DNA from: an uncultured Hyphomicrobiales bacterium
GTDB taxonomy: Bacteria > Pseudomonadota > Alphaproteobacteria > Rhizobiales > Beijerinckiaceae
Assembly: GCA_903900975.1 (NCBI GenBank)
Contig: CAIUPE010000086.1
Coordinates: 1-46,358, forward strand
Reading direction: 5' to 3'
Length of the DNA stretch: 46,358 nucleotides
Shown here: positions 16,761 through 25,511 of the stretch, piece after piece
Position numbering within the stretch: the stretch's first letter is position 1
How the letters are laid out: every line of letters begins with the position of its first letter
Notes under the pieces: generated by a model
Told to the model about the DNA's origin: nothing
Databases searched by the model: none
What the model saw: only the letters and a program-made list of their open reading frames with translations
Translations under genes and position numbers: made by a program

Positions 16761-19700
16761 GCAAGGACTGTGTAAACACGGCCTTCGGCCGAAGCGAGAA
16801 TCGAGCGTGTGATCGATCCATCCTGATCGGTCGCGGTCAGGTCCCGAAGCACGGCCTCGAACTTCGACGTATAGGCATCGAGGCTTATGCGGAAGCGTTC
16901 ATCGACTGGCAGCAATTGGGTTAGCTCAACATAACGCTGCTGGCCTTCCTCGGTATAGATCGCCGTCGAGAACGTCGCCGGTTCACCCTTGAGATACAGG
17001 CTCCATAAGCGGGCTACTTCGGAATCTTTCACGATCCGATTGATATCGCTCAGCAGCGCTGCAATCGGCTCCCGCGGCGCTTCCACCTTTGGAGCAACCT
17101 CGGCAGGCGGCGTAGGGGCGGCAATCGAGGGGGCGGTATCCGACGGAGTGGTCGTCGCATCGGCTTTGCCATCGTCACGCGAGGCACGATCCAGCAGATC
17201 AGAGAGCCAACCTGTGCGTTGTCCCTTCTCGGACAGCGCAGGCTGGGGAGCCGCAATCGGTGCATCCCGACGGATGGTTGCCTCGATTGCCGGACGGGCC
17301 ATAGGCTGCACGGCCGCGGCCGGTGCAACCGGCTGTGGTGCAGCTGGAGCGGGTGCCACTTCGACAGCCGCCGGCGGCGCTACCGGTGCAGCCACAACCG
17401 GAGCGGTAAAGACTGGAGCAGCGGGCAAGGTTGGCGGGGTGACGACCGGAGGCACAATCGCCTGCGGCCGAGGGGCTACTTCGGCTGGCGTTACGGCTGC
17501 AATCGTTGCTGGCTGGGAAACCGGCTTGGCGATATCGGTCGTCCGGCCCGAAGCGGCGAGGATCGAGGATAATTCGCCCAGCGCATTCGCCTGATCGCCG
17601 ATCGCACGACGGAGATTGGCGGCTTGTTCTTGGGTTTCGCGCGGAAGATTGACAACGCTCCGGGCAATATCGTCCCGCGTCGTTTCAATTTCTTTCGCGA
17701 TTTGGGCCGTTTTTGCCTTCACTTCGAGGGCAGTCTCATCGAAGCGGCCGATCAGCTTCGACAGGACCTCCGTCATTTCGGACACGGTTGCATCCGATAC
17801 GGCGCGCACAACATCTAGGGTACGGGCCTTCTCGTTGTCCGCTTCAAGACGAACCGCTGCGAATTGTTCGCGAAGAGCTTGACTGGCCTTGCCCGTCGTA
17901 TCGTTCATAAGGGCACTGATGGCACCCGTCCGGCCTTCAACGACCTCGAGAGCCTCGGCCATACGCGCAGCGAAGGCATCGGCGACGGTCTGTACGTCGC
18001 TGAAACGTTCGTTCAAAGCAGCCGTCAGAGCCTCCATGCTTTCACGACGCGACGACAGGTCGATACCCATGCGTTGTTCAACCTGGCTCAAAAGGCTGGT
18101 TGCGTTTTCAAGCATGTCGACATGCTCGCGGGTAACAGTGGAAACTGCCCGTGTCCGTTCATCCAACTGATGGATGAGGGCCCGTGTTTCGCCAATTCCG
18201 GCTTCGGTCACGGTTTTCATCGCTTCGATCTGGTCCATTAGGACCTTAGTCGATTCCATCGCTCCATCACGGATGATGGAACCGGCATGCGACAGGCCGA
18301 CGATGCGGTCTGCCAGTGTGCTTTCCAGTTTGCTGACAGCATCACCCGCCGATTCAACGACGGATTGGACAACTTGGCTGGCGTCAGCCAATTTTTGCAA
18401 CGTGACAAGCGTCTCGTTTTCAATTTTCGAGGTTGTTTCATTAAGCGAGCGGGCGGCATTTTCGCCAACCACTGTGATGGACTGTGTGACTTCGGATGCA
18501 TGTGTCCGCAAGGTGTCCACAAGGCCCGTGCCATGGGTATCGAGCGCGGTCGAAAGTTTGTCGATGACACTATCCAGCGCGCCGGAAATGGCGGCAGTCT
18601 GCCCTTGCAACGTCTCGCCAAAGCGGTTGCTCTGCCCCTCGATGACGGTGCCGATGGTTTCCAGTCGGGTGACAATATTGTCTTCGAAGTGACGGACCTG
18701 ATGATCAAGTGTGCCGGCGATTTCAAGTGCCCGTTCGCCGAGAATTTCGTTAATCTCGGTCGCACGCACCGCGAGCGTCTGCGTGACGCGCTCGGCCCGT
18801 TCGGTCATAACGCGGCCCAATTCATCGGTCCGCGCTTCAATGGTCGAACCGATCATTGAATTGCTCTGCTGGAGTGTCCGCTCGATCTCGCCGGCACGTT
18901 CGGCCATCGCATCGACCAACGTCGTGGTGCGGGCCTCGAGGCCTTGATCGACGCGGGCGAACATGGCGTCAATGCCTTCTGCCACCGCGATGCTTTTGGC
19001 CCGTGAGTTCTCTTCAATGGCGGTGAGCTGATGTTCGATGATGCCTGCGGCATTGCGGGCCTGCTCGGACAATCGATCCGAGAGCGCCTTACCTTCTGTA
19101 GAGAAGAGATGCGCCACTTCGCCCAAGCGGGCTTCAATTGTTGCGGTAAAGTTGAGCGAATTACGTTCGATGCGGTCGGCGAGGTGGCTGCCATTTGACT
19201 CGAGAACGGTCTCGAGCTTGGTAAGATTATCCGTAATCGCCAGATTGATTTCGCTGCTACGTCCCAGAATATTGGTCTCGAAGTCCGACAAACGACGATA
19301 AAGCGTTTCGCTGAGCGCTCCGCCCTTCACCACGACCGTTTTCTCGAAGGACTCGATTTGTCCAGCAAGCGTCGAGTTGATGCGCGCGCCACCCTGATCG
19401 AGCGTAGCGGTAATTTCACCGAGATAGTTCGACAGGTTGCGATCAAGCGCCATTGCGCCGTCACGGATGGTGGATTCAAGCGATGCCACACGACTGCCGA
19501 TTGATTGCTCGATGCGCGTCGCATAGCCAACGAGGTTCGTCTCAATCTGCTCTGCATTGCGCGACAGACTGGTATCCAGCAGGTTGGCCCCGGTGACGAA
19601 CGAAGCCGAAACGGCCGCAATCCGGTCACCAATGATCGAATTCAAGGAATCGCTTGCCCCAGCAAGGCTCGTTTCTAGGGTTGTTACATGATGCGTGAGG

Positions 19701-21826
19701 CTACGGGCAATGGTCTCGCTGCCACGTCCGATCGTCTTGTCGACGCTTGCAGCGCCCGCTTCAAGCAGGCTACCTAAGGTTTCAATCCGGCCAATAAGCG
19801 TCGAATCGATAGATTTTCCGGCGTCGGCCAACCGCGTTTCGATACGGGTGAGGTGACCATCCAACCGGCCATCAATGTCACCTGCGGCCCGACCGAGATT
19901 GGTTTCAATACGGGTCAGATGTGTTCCCAAGCGGGTGTCGATGTCGTCGGTCGCGCCGCCTAGGCTGGTCTCGATGCGGGCAATATGACCGCCGAGCCGT
20001 GAGTCGATGTCCACGGTGGCGCCACTTAAGCTTGCTTCGATCCGGTTCAGATGACCGCCGAGGCGGCTGTCCATATCGCTCGTTGCCTGTGTTAGATTGT
20101 TTTCAAGGCGCGCGATATGGTGGCTGAGTTTGCTATCGATCACAGTTCCGGCGTCGTTCAGATTATGATCCATCTTAGCCAGATGCGAAGTTAGGCTCGT
20201 ATCGAGTTTCGATGTCGCGTTTTCGACGGTGGATTCGATCGAAGCCGTACGTTCGGACAACACATTGCCGAGGCGCGATGTTTCGGCCGACAACTCATCG
20301 ATCAAGCTGCCCGCTGCTTCGGTCATACGTGACCGGACCGTCTCAGCTTCGCGACCGAATTCGTTCCGGAGACGCTCGGATTGTGTCGAAATAATTTCCG
20401 TTACATCGCTCAAACCGTCTGAGAAGACAGCACGAGACTGGGAGAGCTTGTCGTCCATAATGACGGCAAGCCGCGTTGCGCTGTCATCAAAGGTACGCTC
20501 AATGGCTTCCGATTGGCGGGCGAGGGAGTCTCGGATCGTCTCGCCGGAGGATAGGATATTGGCGGCAAAGGTCGACGATCCGTCAGCAATACGAATACTG
20601 GCCTTTTCAGCAGAGTTTTCAATGGATTGAACGATTTCGTCTGCACGCGAAGCCAATTCGCTGGTCAGCGTCGATCCGGTTTGACCGAGTTTTTCAACGA
20701 CGGATTCAGCTTTCAACGTCAGCGTCGCGACAATGTTTTCGCCAACACCGGTAATTCGGCTGGTAATCATATCATTGGCATTGCCAAGATTTTTAAGAAG
20801 GTCATCGCCCTTGTCGGACAAAATTCCGATGAGGGATTCACCCGTGCGACCAAGGGTGGTCGCGATGCTGCCCGTCTTGGAATCAATAGCATAGGCAACT
20901 TTTTGACCGGCATCTTCCACCAATGAGGTGATGCGGTTCATTGCTGAGTCAATTTCTCGACCCAGATGTTCATGGGTGGTCAAAATTGATGACCGGATCT
21001 GATCGGCATTCGACGAGATCGCATCACGCTGTAAGGAGAGCTCATCAATCAACGAGCGAATTCGGATTTCATTTTGGCCATAGGCGCGCTCAAGTGTCGC
21101 GATCTCGTTATGGACCATGGTTTCAAGTTCGCTGGCACGGGCAACGGCGCGCTCCATGCCGTCCCCCATCGCAGCGACTTCGCGGCGCACGACTTGGGAA
21201 AGGCTGACAACGGCCTCGGCACTTGAAGCTTCGGGTTCAGCCAGTCGGATCGCTACTTGGGCCATGGATTGGGCCACAACCTGCATTTCACGGGCACGAA
21301 CGGCAGCAAACGCTAGAGCGAAGAAGATGATGACCGGTAGTACGCTGGCAAAAATGACGAAGGGGGCAATCGAATGCATGCCCTGAGCAACAAGGGGAGC
21401 AGCCGCATCGGAGGCCGATGGCCCGGCATAGAGCGCCAGTCCAAGCCAAAGGATGGACGCAATTGACGCCGCCAAATAGGCCTTCCCCGATGAACGCGAT
21501 TGGAGGGCCTGCAAGATTTCACCAACAGCGCGTCGGTCATCATTGGCAGGTTGGCCAGGGGTAGTGCGAGGCACATCATCCTTTTTCGCCCGCTCAAGGG
21601 CGGCGCGCTCACGCCGATTGGTGTTCTCGGAGGACCGCGACGGGGCAGGCGTATCTTTTGCCGCCGTATCGGTGCGCGGCAAGCGGACTTTTGCCGCGGG
21701 GGCTGCATTTCCCGTCGGTTCGGGAGAGGAAACGGCGGATTCACCATTAATCGAGAGGTTCAAAGCCTCTTCAATTGCTGAAAGAGCGGCCTCGGCCGAA
21801 TCCGATACTTTTTGCTGCGTTGCCAT
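16736..21826 (-). CDS. Giant membrane-anchored coiled-coil protein, growth-pole-ring (GPR/RgsE)-like
   Basis: A 1,696-residue protein. It has a disordered N-terminus with charged stretches and two membrane helices (about residues 116-135 and 153-177). A very long coiled-coil region follows (about 185-1410), then a Pro/Ala-rich linker (about 1420-1585) and a compact C-terminal domain of about 110 residues (PIAALLSDINRIVKDSEVAR onwards). The coiled coil contains tandem 22-residue repeats of the DSRLGGHxxRIExSLxxATxDI kind. This architecture matches GPR of Agrobacterium and RgsE of Sinorhizobium, which form a ring at the growing pole and resemble Caulobacter TipN; that assignment is by architecture, not alignment. 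ATG 21826 has GAGG upstream; the frame is open to 21868. A polar scaffold role is inferred. Confidence 0.75.
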   Translation of the reverse strand: MATQQKVSDSAEAALSAIEEALNLSINGESAVSSPEPTGNAAPAAKVRLPRTDTAAKDTPAPSRSSENTNRRERAALERAKKDDVPRTTPGQPANDDRRAVGEILQALQSRSSGKAYLAASIASILWLGLALYAGPSASDAAAPLVAQGMHSIAPFVIFASVLPVIIFFALAFAAVRAREMQVVAQSMAQVAIRLAEPEASSAEAVVSLSQVVRREVAAMGDGMERAVARASELETMVHNEIATLERAYGQNEIRIRSLIDELSLQRDAISSNADQIRSSILTTHEHLGREIDSAMNRITSLVEDAGQKVAYAIDSKTGSIATTLGRTGESLIGILSDKGDDLLKNLGNANDMITSRITGVGENIVATLTLKAESVVEKLGQTGSTLTSELASRADEIVQSIENSAEKASIRIADGSSTFAANILSSGETIRDSLARQSEAIERTFDDSATRLAVIMDDKLSQSRAVFSDGLSDVTEIISTQSERLRNEFGREAETVRSRMTEAAGSLIDELSAETSRLGNVLSERTASIESTVENATSKLDTSLTSHLAKMDHNLNDAGTVIDSKLSHHIARLENNLTQATSDMDSRLGGHLNRIEASLSGATVDIDSRLGGHIARIETSLGGATDDIDTRLGTHLTRIETNLGRAAGDIDGRLDGHLTRIETRLADAGKSIDSTLIGRIETLGSLLEAGAASVDKTIGRGSETIARSLTHHVTTLETSLAGASDSLNSIIGDRIAAVSASFVTGANLLDTSLSRNAEQIETNLVGYATRIEQSIGSRVASLESTIRDGAMALDRNLSNYLGEITATLDQGGARINSTLAGQIESFEKTVVVKGGALSETLYRRLSDFETNILGRSSEINLAITDNLTKLETVLESNGSHLADRIERNSLNFTATIEARLGEVAHLFSTEGKALSDRLSEQARNAAGIIEHQLTAIEENSRAKSIAVAEGIDAMFARVDQGLEARTTTLVDAMAERAGEIERTLQQSNSMIGSTIEARTDELGRVMTERAERVTQTLAVRATEINEILGERALEIAGTLDHQVRHFEDNIVTRLETIGTVIEGQSNRFGETLQGQTAAISGALDSVIDKLSTALDTHGTGLVDTLRTHASEVTQSITVVGENAARSLNETTSKIENETLVTLQKLADASQVVQSVVESAGDAVSKLESTLADRIVGLSHAGSIIRDGAMESTKVLMDQIEAMKTVTEAGIGETRALIHQLDERTRAVSTVTREHVDMLENATSLLSQVEQRMGIDLSSRRESMEALTAALNERFSDVQTVADAFAARMAEALEVVEGRTGAISALMNDTTGKASQALREQFAAVRLEADNEKARTLDVVRAVSDATVSEMTEVLSKLIGRFDETALEVKAKTAQIAKEIETTRDDIARSVVNLPRETQEQAANLRRAIGDQANALGELSSILAASGRTTDIAKPVSQPATIAAVTPAEVAPRPQAIVPPVVTPPTLPAAPVFTAPVVAAPVAPPAAVEVAPAPAAPQPVAPAAAVQPMARPAIEATIRRDAPIAAPQPALSEKGQRTGWLSDLLDRASRDDGKADATTTPSDTAPSIAAPTPPAEVAPKVEAPREPIAALLSDINRIVKDSEVARLWSLYLKGEPATFSTAIYTEEGQQRYVELTQLLPVDERFRISLDAYTSKFEAVLRDLTATDQDGSITRSILASAEGRVYTVLAHVSRRFG
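19742..20203 (-). repeat. Tandem 66-bp coding repeats (about seven 22-residue units)
   Basis: Reading the minus strand from 20203, successive units of exactly 22 codons begin DTSL, DSKL, DSRL, DSRL, DTRL, DGRL and DSTL. Four consecutive units carry the core RLGGH-like/RIE pattern (for example DSRLGGHIARIETSLGG). They encode about residues 542-695 of the GPR-like protein. The last unit is diverged. Confidence 0.85.
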
Positions 21827-21842
21827 TGTGTTCCTCAGCGGT

Positions 21843-21858
21843 TCCGAAAAATTTCGGA
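21843..21858. promoter_or_regulatory. Palindrome in the GPR-like gene leader
   Basis: TCCGAAA-AA-TTTCGGA has perfect seven-base arms. It lies about 17 bp upstream of the start codon of the GPR-like gene and could be an operator or a leader hairpin. Confidence 0.35.
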
Positions 21859-21963
21859 GAAAACCCAATTAAAGGGCATTTTAACAACCAAGTCCCCAAA
21901 TGAACACCCGAACGCGACAGAGATTGAAAACAACGTTAACGGGCCCGAGATCCTATAGGAATT

Positions 21964-21980
21964 ATGAGGTTGCACCTCAT
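21964..21980. promoter_or_regulatory. 17-bp palindrome between the GPR-like gene and ferredoxin
   Basis: ATGAGGT-TGC-ACCTCAT has perfect seven-base arms around three bases and is followed by TTTTGT on the plus strand. It sits in the 269-bp divergent control region. The form suggests a binding site for a dimeric regulator; no regulator is assigned. Confidence 0.4.
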
Positions 21981-22095
21981 TTTGTCGGGACCCCCATTGT
22001 AAATTAATGTTTACCCCTCGTCAAAACAAAGCCATTCCATTACTGAGCGTGTCGTGCGGGCGTGCGCGTTTCGTGCTTTTACGGAAGAGGAAGCT

Positions 22096-22416
22096 ATGGC
22101 CAAACTTAATTTTATCGATTTTGCTGGAACGTCTCGCACGGTCGAGGCGGCGGCGGGTTCCACAATCATGGAAGCGGCGATCAAAAACGCTATACCGGGT
22201 ATTGAAGCCGAATGCGGCGGAGCGTGCGCCTGCGCTACCTGTCATGTTTATGTCGATGATGCTTGGCTAGAGCGGGTCGGCCCGCCCTCTTCGATGGAAG
22301 AGGACATGCTTGACTTTGCCTATGACGTGAGGCCGAATTCGCGGCTATCGTGCCAAGTTAAAGTAACGGACACGTTGGATGGTCTGATTGTGCGTACTCC
22401 CGAGCGCCAAGCATAA
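22096..22416 (+). CDS. 2Fe-2S ferredoxin, adrenodoxin type
   Basis: A 106-residue electron carrier. It has the adrenodoxin-type cluster motif [14 protein letters not shown] (ligands Cys40, Cys46 and Cys49) and Cys86 in LSCQVKV. The start at 22096 is fixed by AGAGGAAG just upstream. Similar alphaproteobacterial proteins serve Fe-S assembly or P450-type redox chains; the partner is not evident here. It diverges from the GPR-like gene. Confidence 0.94.
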   Translation: MAKLNFIDFAGTSRTVEAAAGSTIMEAAIKNAIPGIEAECGGACACATCHVYVDDAWLERVGPPSSMEEDMLDFAYDVRPNSRLSCQVKVTDTLDGLIVRTPERQA

Positions 22417-22576
22417 TTAAGTGAGGGCGATCCTACGCTTTTAGGGGTGCTGGCCCATGTTCGCCATTGGCGTCGCCATCCTAATTATGATCCATGTCAA
22501 GGTAAGATGCGATAGATTGTTACATTGTTGTGCTAGCGTTTGAAACGCCATAGCGTGATTGTTTGAAGGAGGCCCT

Positions 22577-23014
22577 ATGTTTACGTCCATTATCGTCCCG
22601 GTCGATCTCTCCGAAATCGACGTTTCTCAGCCAGCTTTGGATCGTGCTGTGGCACTTGCTGCCATGACCAACGCCTCGCTTCACCTTGTCTATGTCCGCT
22701 CCATTCTGCCGGTAACGTTCATGGAATATGTTCCGCCATCCTTTGATGAAGAGCAGCAAAGCGATTGTGAAAAACGGATGAAGGAATTGCTGGCCAAATT
22801 GCCGCTCGCGGACAAATCAAAGGTCACGACGGCTGTTCGAATGGGCTCGGTCTATAACGAGGTTTTGGCCGAAGCGGAGAGCGTCAAGGCTGATCTGATC
22901 GTGATCGGCTCGCACCGCCCCGCGATGTCGACCTATTTATTGGGCTCGAACGCAACGACAATTGTTCGCCATGCGCCCTGTTCAGTAATGGTGGTTCGTA
23001 CACCAGCCAAATAA
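22577..23014 (+). CDS. Universal stress protein (UspA family)
   Basis: A 145-residue single-domain Usp protein beginning MFTSIIVPVDLSE. It has the ATP-binding-type tail VIGSHRPAMSTYLLGSNATT followed by IVRHAPCSVMVVR, matching the G-x2-G-x9-G-S/T pattern loosely. It is probably a nucleotide-binding stress factor. AAGGAGG lies five bases upstream of the ATG. The 160-bp gap after ferredoxin suggests its own promoter. Its stop lies 1 bp from the stop of the next, convergent gene. Confidence 0.94.
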   Translation: MFTSIIVPVDLSEIDVSQPALDRAVALAAMTNASLHLVYVRSILPVTFMEYVPPSFDEEQQSDCEKRMKELLAKLPLADKSKVTTAVRMGSVYNEVLAEAESVKADLIVIGSHRPAMSTYLLGSNATTIVRHAPCSVMVVRTPAK

Positions 23015-23015
23015 A

Positions 23016-23306
23016 TTACGGCTCCCGGTGAATATCAATCACATGATATTCGGCTTCAATGGAGCCGCCTTGCCCCCTTTCCGCCGCGCGTCGTATGGCG
23101 CGTCGGAAGCGCCATCGGGCGATAAGGACGCCAACGACAACCAGCGGCGTCAGCACCAGGACGATGCTGGCGCTCAGCAAAAACAAGCCAATCCCGAACG
23201 CGACGGCTATCATCGTGGCCAATAGAACGGCCCATCCCGGAATAGTCGTGGTACCGAAACTTGCGCGATAGCCTTCTGGCCTACGGGAATGGAAGGGATC
23301 AGACAT
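23016..23306 (-). CDS. Small membrane protein of unknown function
   Basis: A 96-residue protein with a polar N-terminus (MSDPFHSRRPEGYRASFG) and two closely spaced membrane helices (about residues 23-44 and 46-63). A strongly basic stretch RWRFRRAIRRAAERG then points to the cytoplasm, followed by a short acidic tail. I do not recognise a named family. Coding is supported by the coherent membrane topology and tight packing against usp. Confidence 0.65.
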   Translation of the reverse strand: MSDPFHSRRPEGYRASFGTTTIPGWAVLLATMIAVAFGIGLFLLSASIVLVLTPLVVVGVLIARWRFRRAIRRAAERGQGGSIEAEYHVIDIHREP

Positions 23307-23441
23307 TATGAAGCGCCATTTTCAAACATGAGCGGATTGCACACGCCTACCACATGGCAATTCTTTCAGTGAATTTCAACACGATGTGAATACGATGCGT
23401 CACGGCTTGTCGGGAGCAAGGTGGTCGCATAGTTTGGGTCT

Positions 23442-23960
23442 ATGAGACGTCTCGTATTGATGCGCCATGGCAAGGCTGTTCCGCATGATGAAGGTCGCGA
23501 TTTTGATCGTGGCCTAGCGTCGCGCGGCGTAACCGATAGCACCGCGATGGGCAATTATCTGGCTCAAGAACGGATCGAACCGGATTTGGCGCTCGTTTCG
23601 CCCGCTTTGCGCACAAAATTGACGTGGGAAGCCGTAAAACCGTCCTTCGGTGGTGCTATGGCGGAGCGGTTCGATCCGACGCTCTATCTGGCAAGCTCGG
23701 ATCAATTGCTGCGGTTGATCCATGGTGTTCAAGATCAAGTAGGAACACTGATTCTGGTCGGACATAACCCTTCTTTGCATGATTTGGCGCTGGAACTCGT
23801 AGGCTTTGGCGACCGGTATGCGCTGGCCCGCTTAAAGGAACATTTGCCGACGGCTTCGGTCGTCGTCCTCGATTGCGATATCGACCATTGGTCAGATTTG
23901 GCAGCTCGGTCGGCGAGGCTTGATCGTTTCCGCACCCCCGATCGCGCCGGCGATGCTTGA
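23442..23960 (+). CDS. SixA-like histidine phosphatase
   Basis: A 172-residue protein of the histidine phosphatase (phosphoglycerate-mutase-like) superfamily. The catalytic motif is RRLVLMRHGKA (His9) and the second histidine is in LVGHNPSLHDLA. Similarity in length and sequence to SixA suggests a phosphohistidine phosphatase, but the substrate is unproven. It is the last gene before the flagellar block and is separated from it by the flgE control region. Confidence 0.88.
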   Translation: MRRLVLMRHGKAVPHDEGRDFDRGLASRGVTDSTAMGNYLAQERIEPDLALVSPALRTKLTWEAVKPSFGGAMAERFDPTLYLASSDQLLRLIHGVQDQVGTLILVGHNPSLHDLALELVGFGDRYALARLKEHLPTASVVVLDCDIDHWSDLAARSARLDRFRTPDRAGDA

Positions 23961-23963
23961 ACG

Positions 23964-24006
23964 GGCAATAATTGCCGGATAGGCCGGTTAAATTTGCCGG
24001 TTCGTT
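23964..24006. promoter_or_regulatory. Repeats and palindrome upstream of the flgE promoter
   Basis: GGCAAT-A-ATTGCC (23964-23976) is a perfect palindrome. It merges with three GCCGG(A/T)T repeats: GCCGGAT, GCCGGTT and GCCGGTT. The cluster ends about 45 bp ahead of the sigma-54 promoter, a position expected for an enhancer-binding activator such as an FlbD-like protein. The activator is inferred. Confidence 0.45.
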
Positions 24007-24050
24007 CAATTGCGACGAAAAATTATCACGAAATAACAAGGCCCTTATGG

Positions 24051-24066
24051 TGGCATACCGCTTGCG
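24051..24066 (+). promoter_or_regulatory. Sigma-54 promoter of flgE
   Basis: TGGCATACCGCTTGCG matches the -24/-12 consensus TGGCAYRNNNNTTGCW at every defined position except the last. It lies 75 bp before the flgE start. Sigma-54 control of hook genes is established in Caulobacter. Confidence 0.78.
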
Positions 24067-24140
24067 TTGGATGACGTGAAGCTGTCGCACCGGAAACGGT
24101 ATTGCGACGCATATCGCGGCATACCGAAGGGAGTTTGGCC

Positions 24141-25484
24141 ATGGGAATTTTTGGAGCAATGGAGACGGCAGTTTCCGGCATGCAGGCGCAGGCCTACGCG
24201 CTCGATAATATATCGGGAAACATCGCGAATTCCCAGACGATTGGCTATAAGCGTATTGATACGAGCTTTCAGGATCTTATCCCCGATTTGGGGGTGTCCT
24301 CGCAAATTACCGGCGGTGTAAACGCGGCCTCGCAGTCGACCAACTCGGTAGCGGGAGCCTTTCAATCCACAGGCGTCAATTCGAACGTGGCGATTTCTGG
24401 CGATGGCTATTTTGCCGTCAGCCGGCAAACAACGAGCGTTTCAGGCAATCCGACTTTTGAATCGACGCCATATTTCACCCGTCGTGGTGATTTCACGCTC
24501 GATAAAAACAATAATCTCGTGAATGGTGCCGGGTATTATCTAATGGGCTATTCGGTTGATCCTACGACCGGTGTCGTCAGTTCCGGCGAGCCTACCACCA
24601 TTCAATTACCCACTGGGGATATGGCTCCAAAGGCAACAACGACCGTCACCTATCAGGGCAATCTGCCAACAACTCCCGCTAATCCGGTAGCACCCGTAAC
24701 CGCGCTCGCCCCAGCGACCGCTAGCAGTGATGGCCCGCCACCAGTTACGGGAACGACCGTCTCCGGCGATGGCGAGAGCTCCTTTTTAAACGCGACGATC
24801 GCGGGTGGTTCTGTGACGGTCTATGATCAAAGCGGCACGCCGGTTAACCTTCAAACCCGCTGGGCTAAGAATTCGTCCGGCACGTGGGATCTTTATTATG
24901 AGAGCAACAGCACAGCGACGGGAACAAACACCAAATGGACATGTCTGCAAAATTTTCAATTTGATGCCGGCGGGAAATTGTCATCGCCTAACCCGGCAAC
25001 TGTGACTGCGCCAACCAGTTTCTCGATAGATGGAAAAACCTTAGGCGCGATATCGCTCAATTTCAGCGGAATGTCGCAATATGGCGATACGTCAGGTCAA
25101 TTCCGTACCACCAATATCGCCCAAGATGGACATTCATCGGCGAGTTTGACCGGGGTGCAGTTCGGCGACAAGGGGCGGATCTACGCGCTCTATTCCAACG
25201 GCTTGCAGGAGCCTGTTGCTGATATTGCGATTGCCAAATTTAGCGGTGATCAAGCGCTCAAGCGTCTGGACGGTGGCGTTTACCAGCAGTCTGACCAATC
25301 GGGTGAGCCGATTTACGGGGCAGGCGATTCCAACATTCTGGTTGGCGGCCTTGAAGCCTCGAATGCCGATATTTCTCAAGAATTCAGTGCCATGATAGCC
25401 ACCCAGCAGGCCTATTCCGCTAATGCGAAAGTGATTACGGCGGCACAACAAATGATGACGGAAGCGATCGACGTCATCCGTTAG
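24141..25484 (+). CDS. flgE: Flagellar hook protein FlgE
   Basis: Structural subunit of the flagellar hook, 447 residues. The N-terminus has the rod/hook signature ALDNISGNIANSQTIGYKR, and FQSTGVNSNVAISGDGYFAV marks the start of the FlgE-type domain. The C-terminus ends with the conserved FSAMIATQQAYSANAKVITA motif of axial proteins. The start at 24141 follows AAGGGAG; the frame is open to 24102. It is first in a flgE-flgK-flgL operon (27 bp to flgK) and has a sigma-54 promoter. Confidence 0.95.
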   Translation: MGIFGAMETAVSGMQAQAYALDNISGNIANSQTIGYKRIDTSFQDLIPDLGVSSQITGGVNAASQSTNSVAGAFQSTGVNSNVAISGDGYFAVSRQTTSVSGNPTFESTPYFTRRGDFTLDKNNNLVNGAGYYLMGYSVDPTTGVVSSGEPTTIQLPTGDMAPKATTTVTYQGNLPTTPANPVAPVTALAPATASSDGPPPVTGTTVSGDGESSFLNATIAGGSVTVYDQSGTPVNLQTRWAKNSSGTWDLYYESNSTATGTNTKWTCLQNFQFDAGGKLSSPNPATVTAPTSFSIDGKTLGAISLNFSGMSQYGDTSGQFRTTNIAQDGHSSASLTGVQFGDKGRIYALYSNGLQEPVADIAIAKFSGDQALKRLDGGVYQQSDQSGEPIYGAGDSNILVGGLEASNADISQEFSAMIATQQAYSANAKVITAAQQMMTEAIDVIR

Positions 25485-25511
25485 CGGTTTCGATCGGCAG
25501 GGGCACGAGTG

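Noticed and set aside
22457-22543. 28-codon frame between ferredoxin and the universal stress gene
   Set aside because: No ribosome site and no coherent protein features; probably chance.
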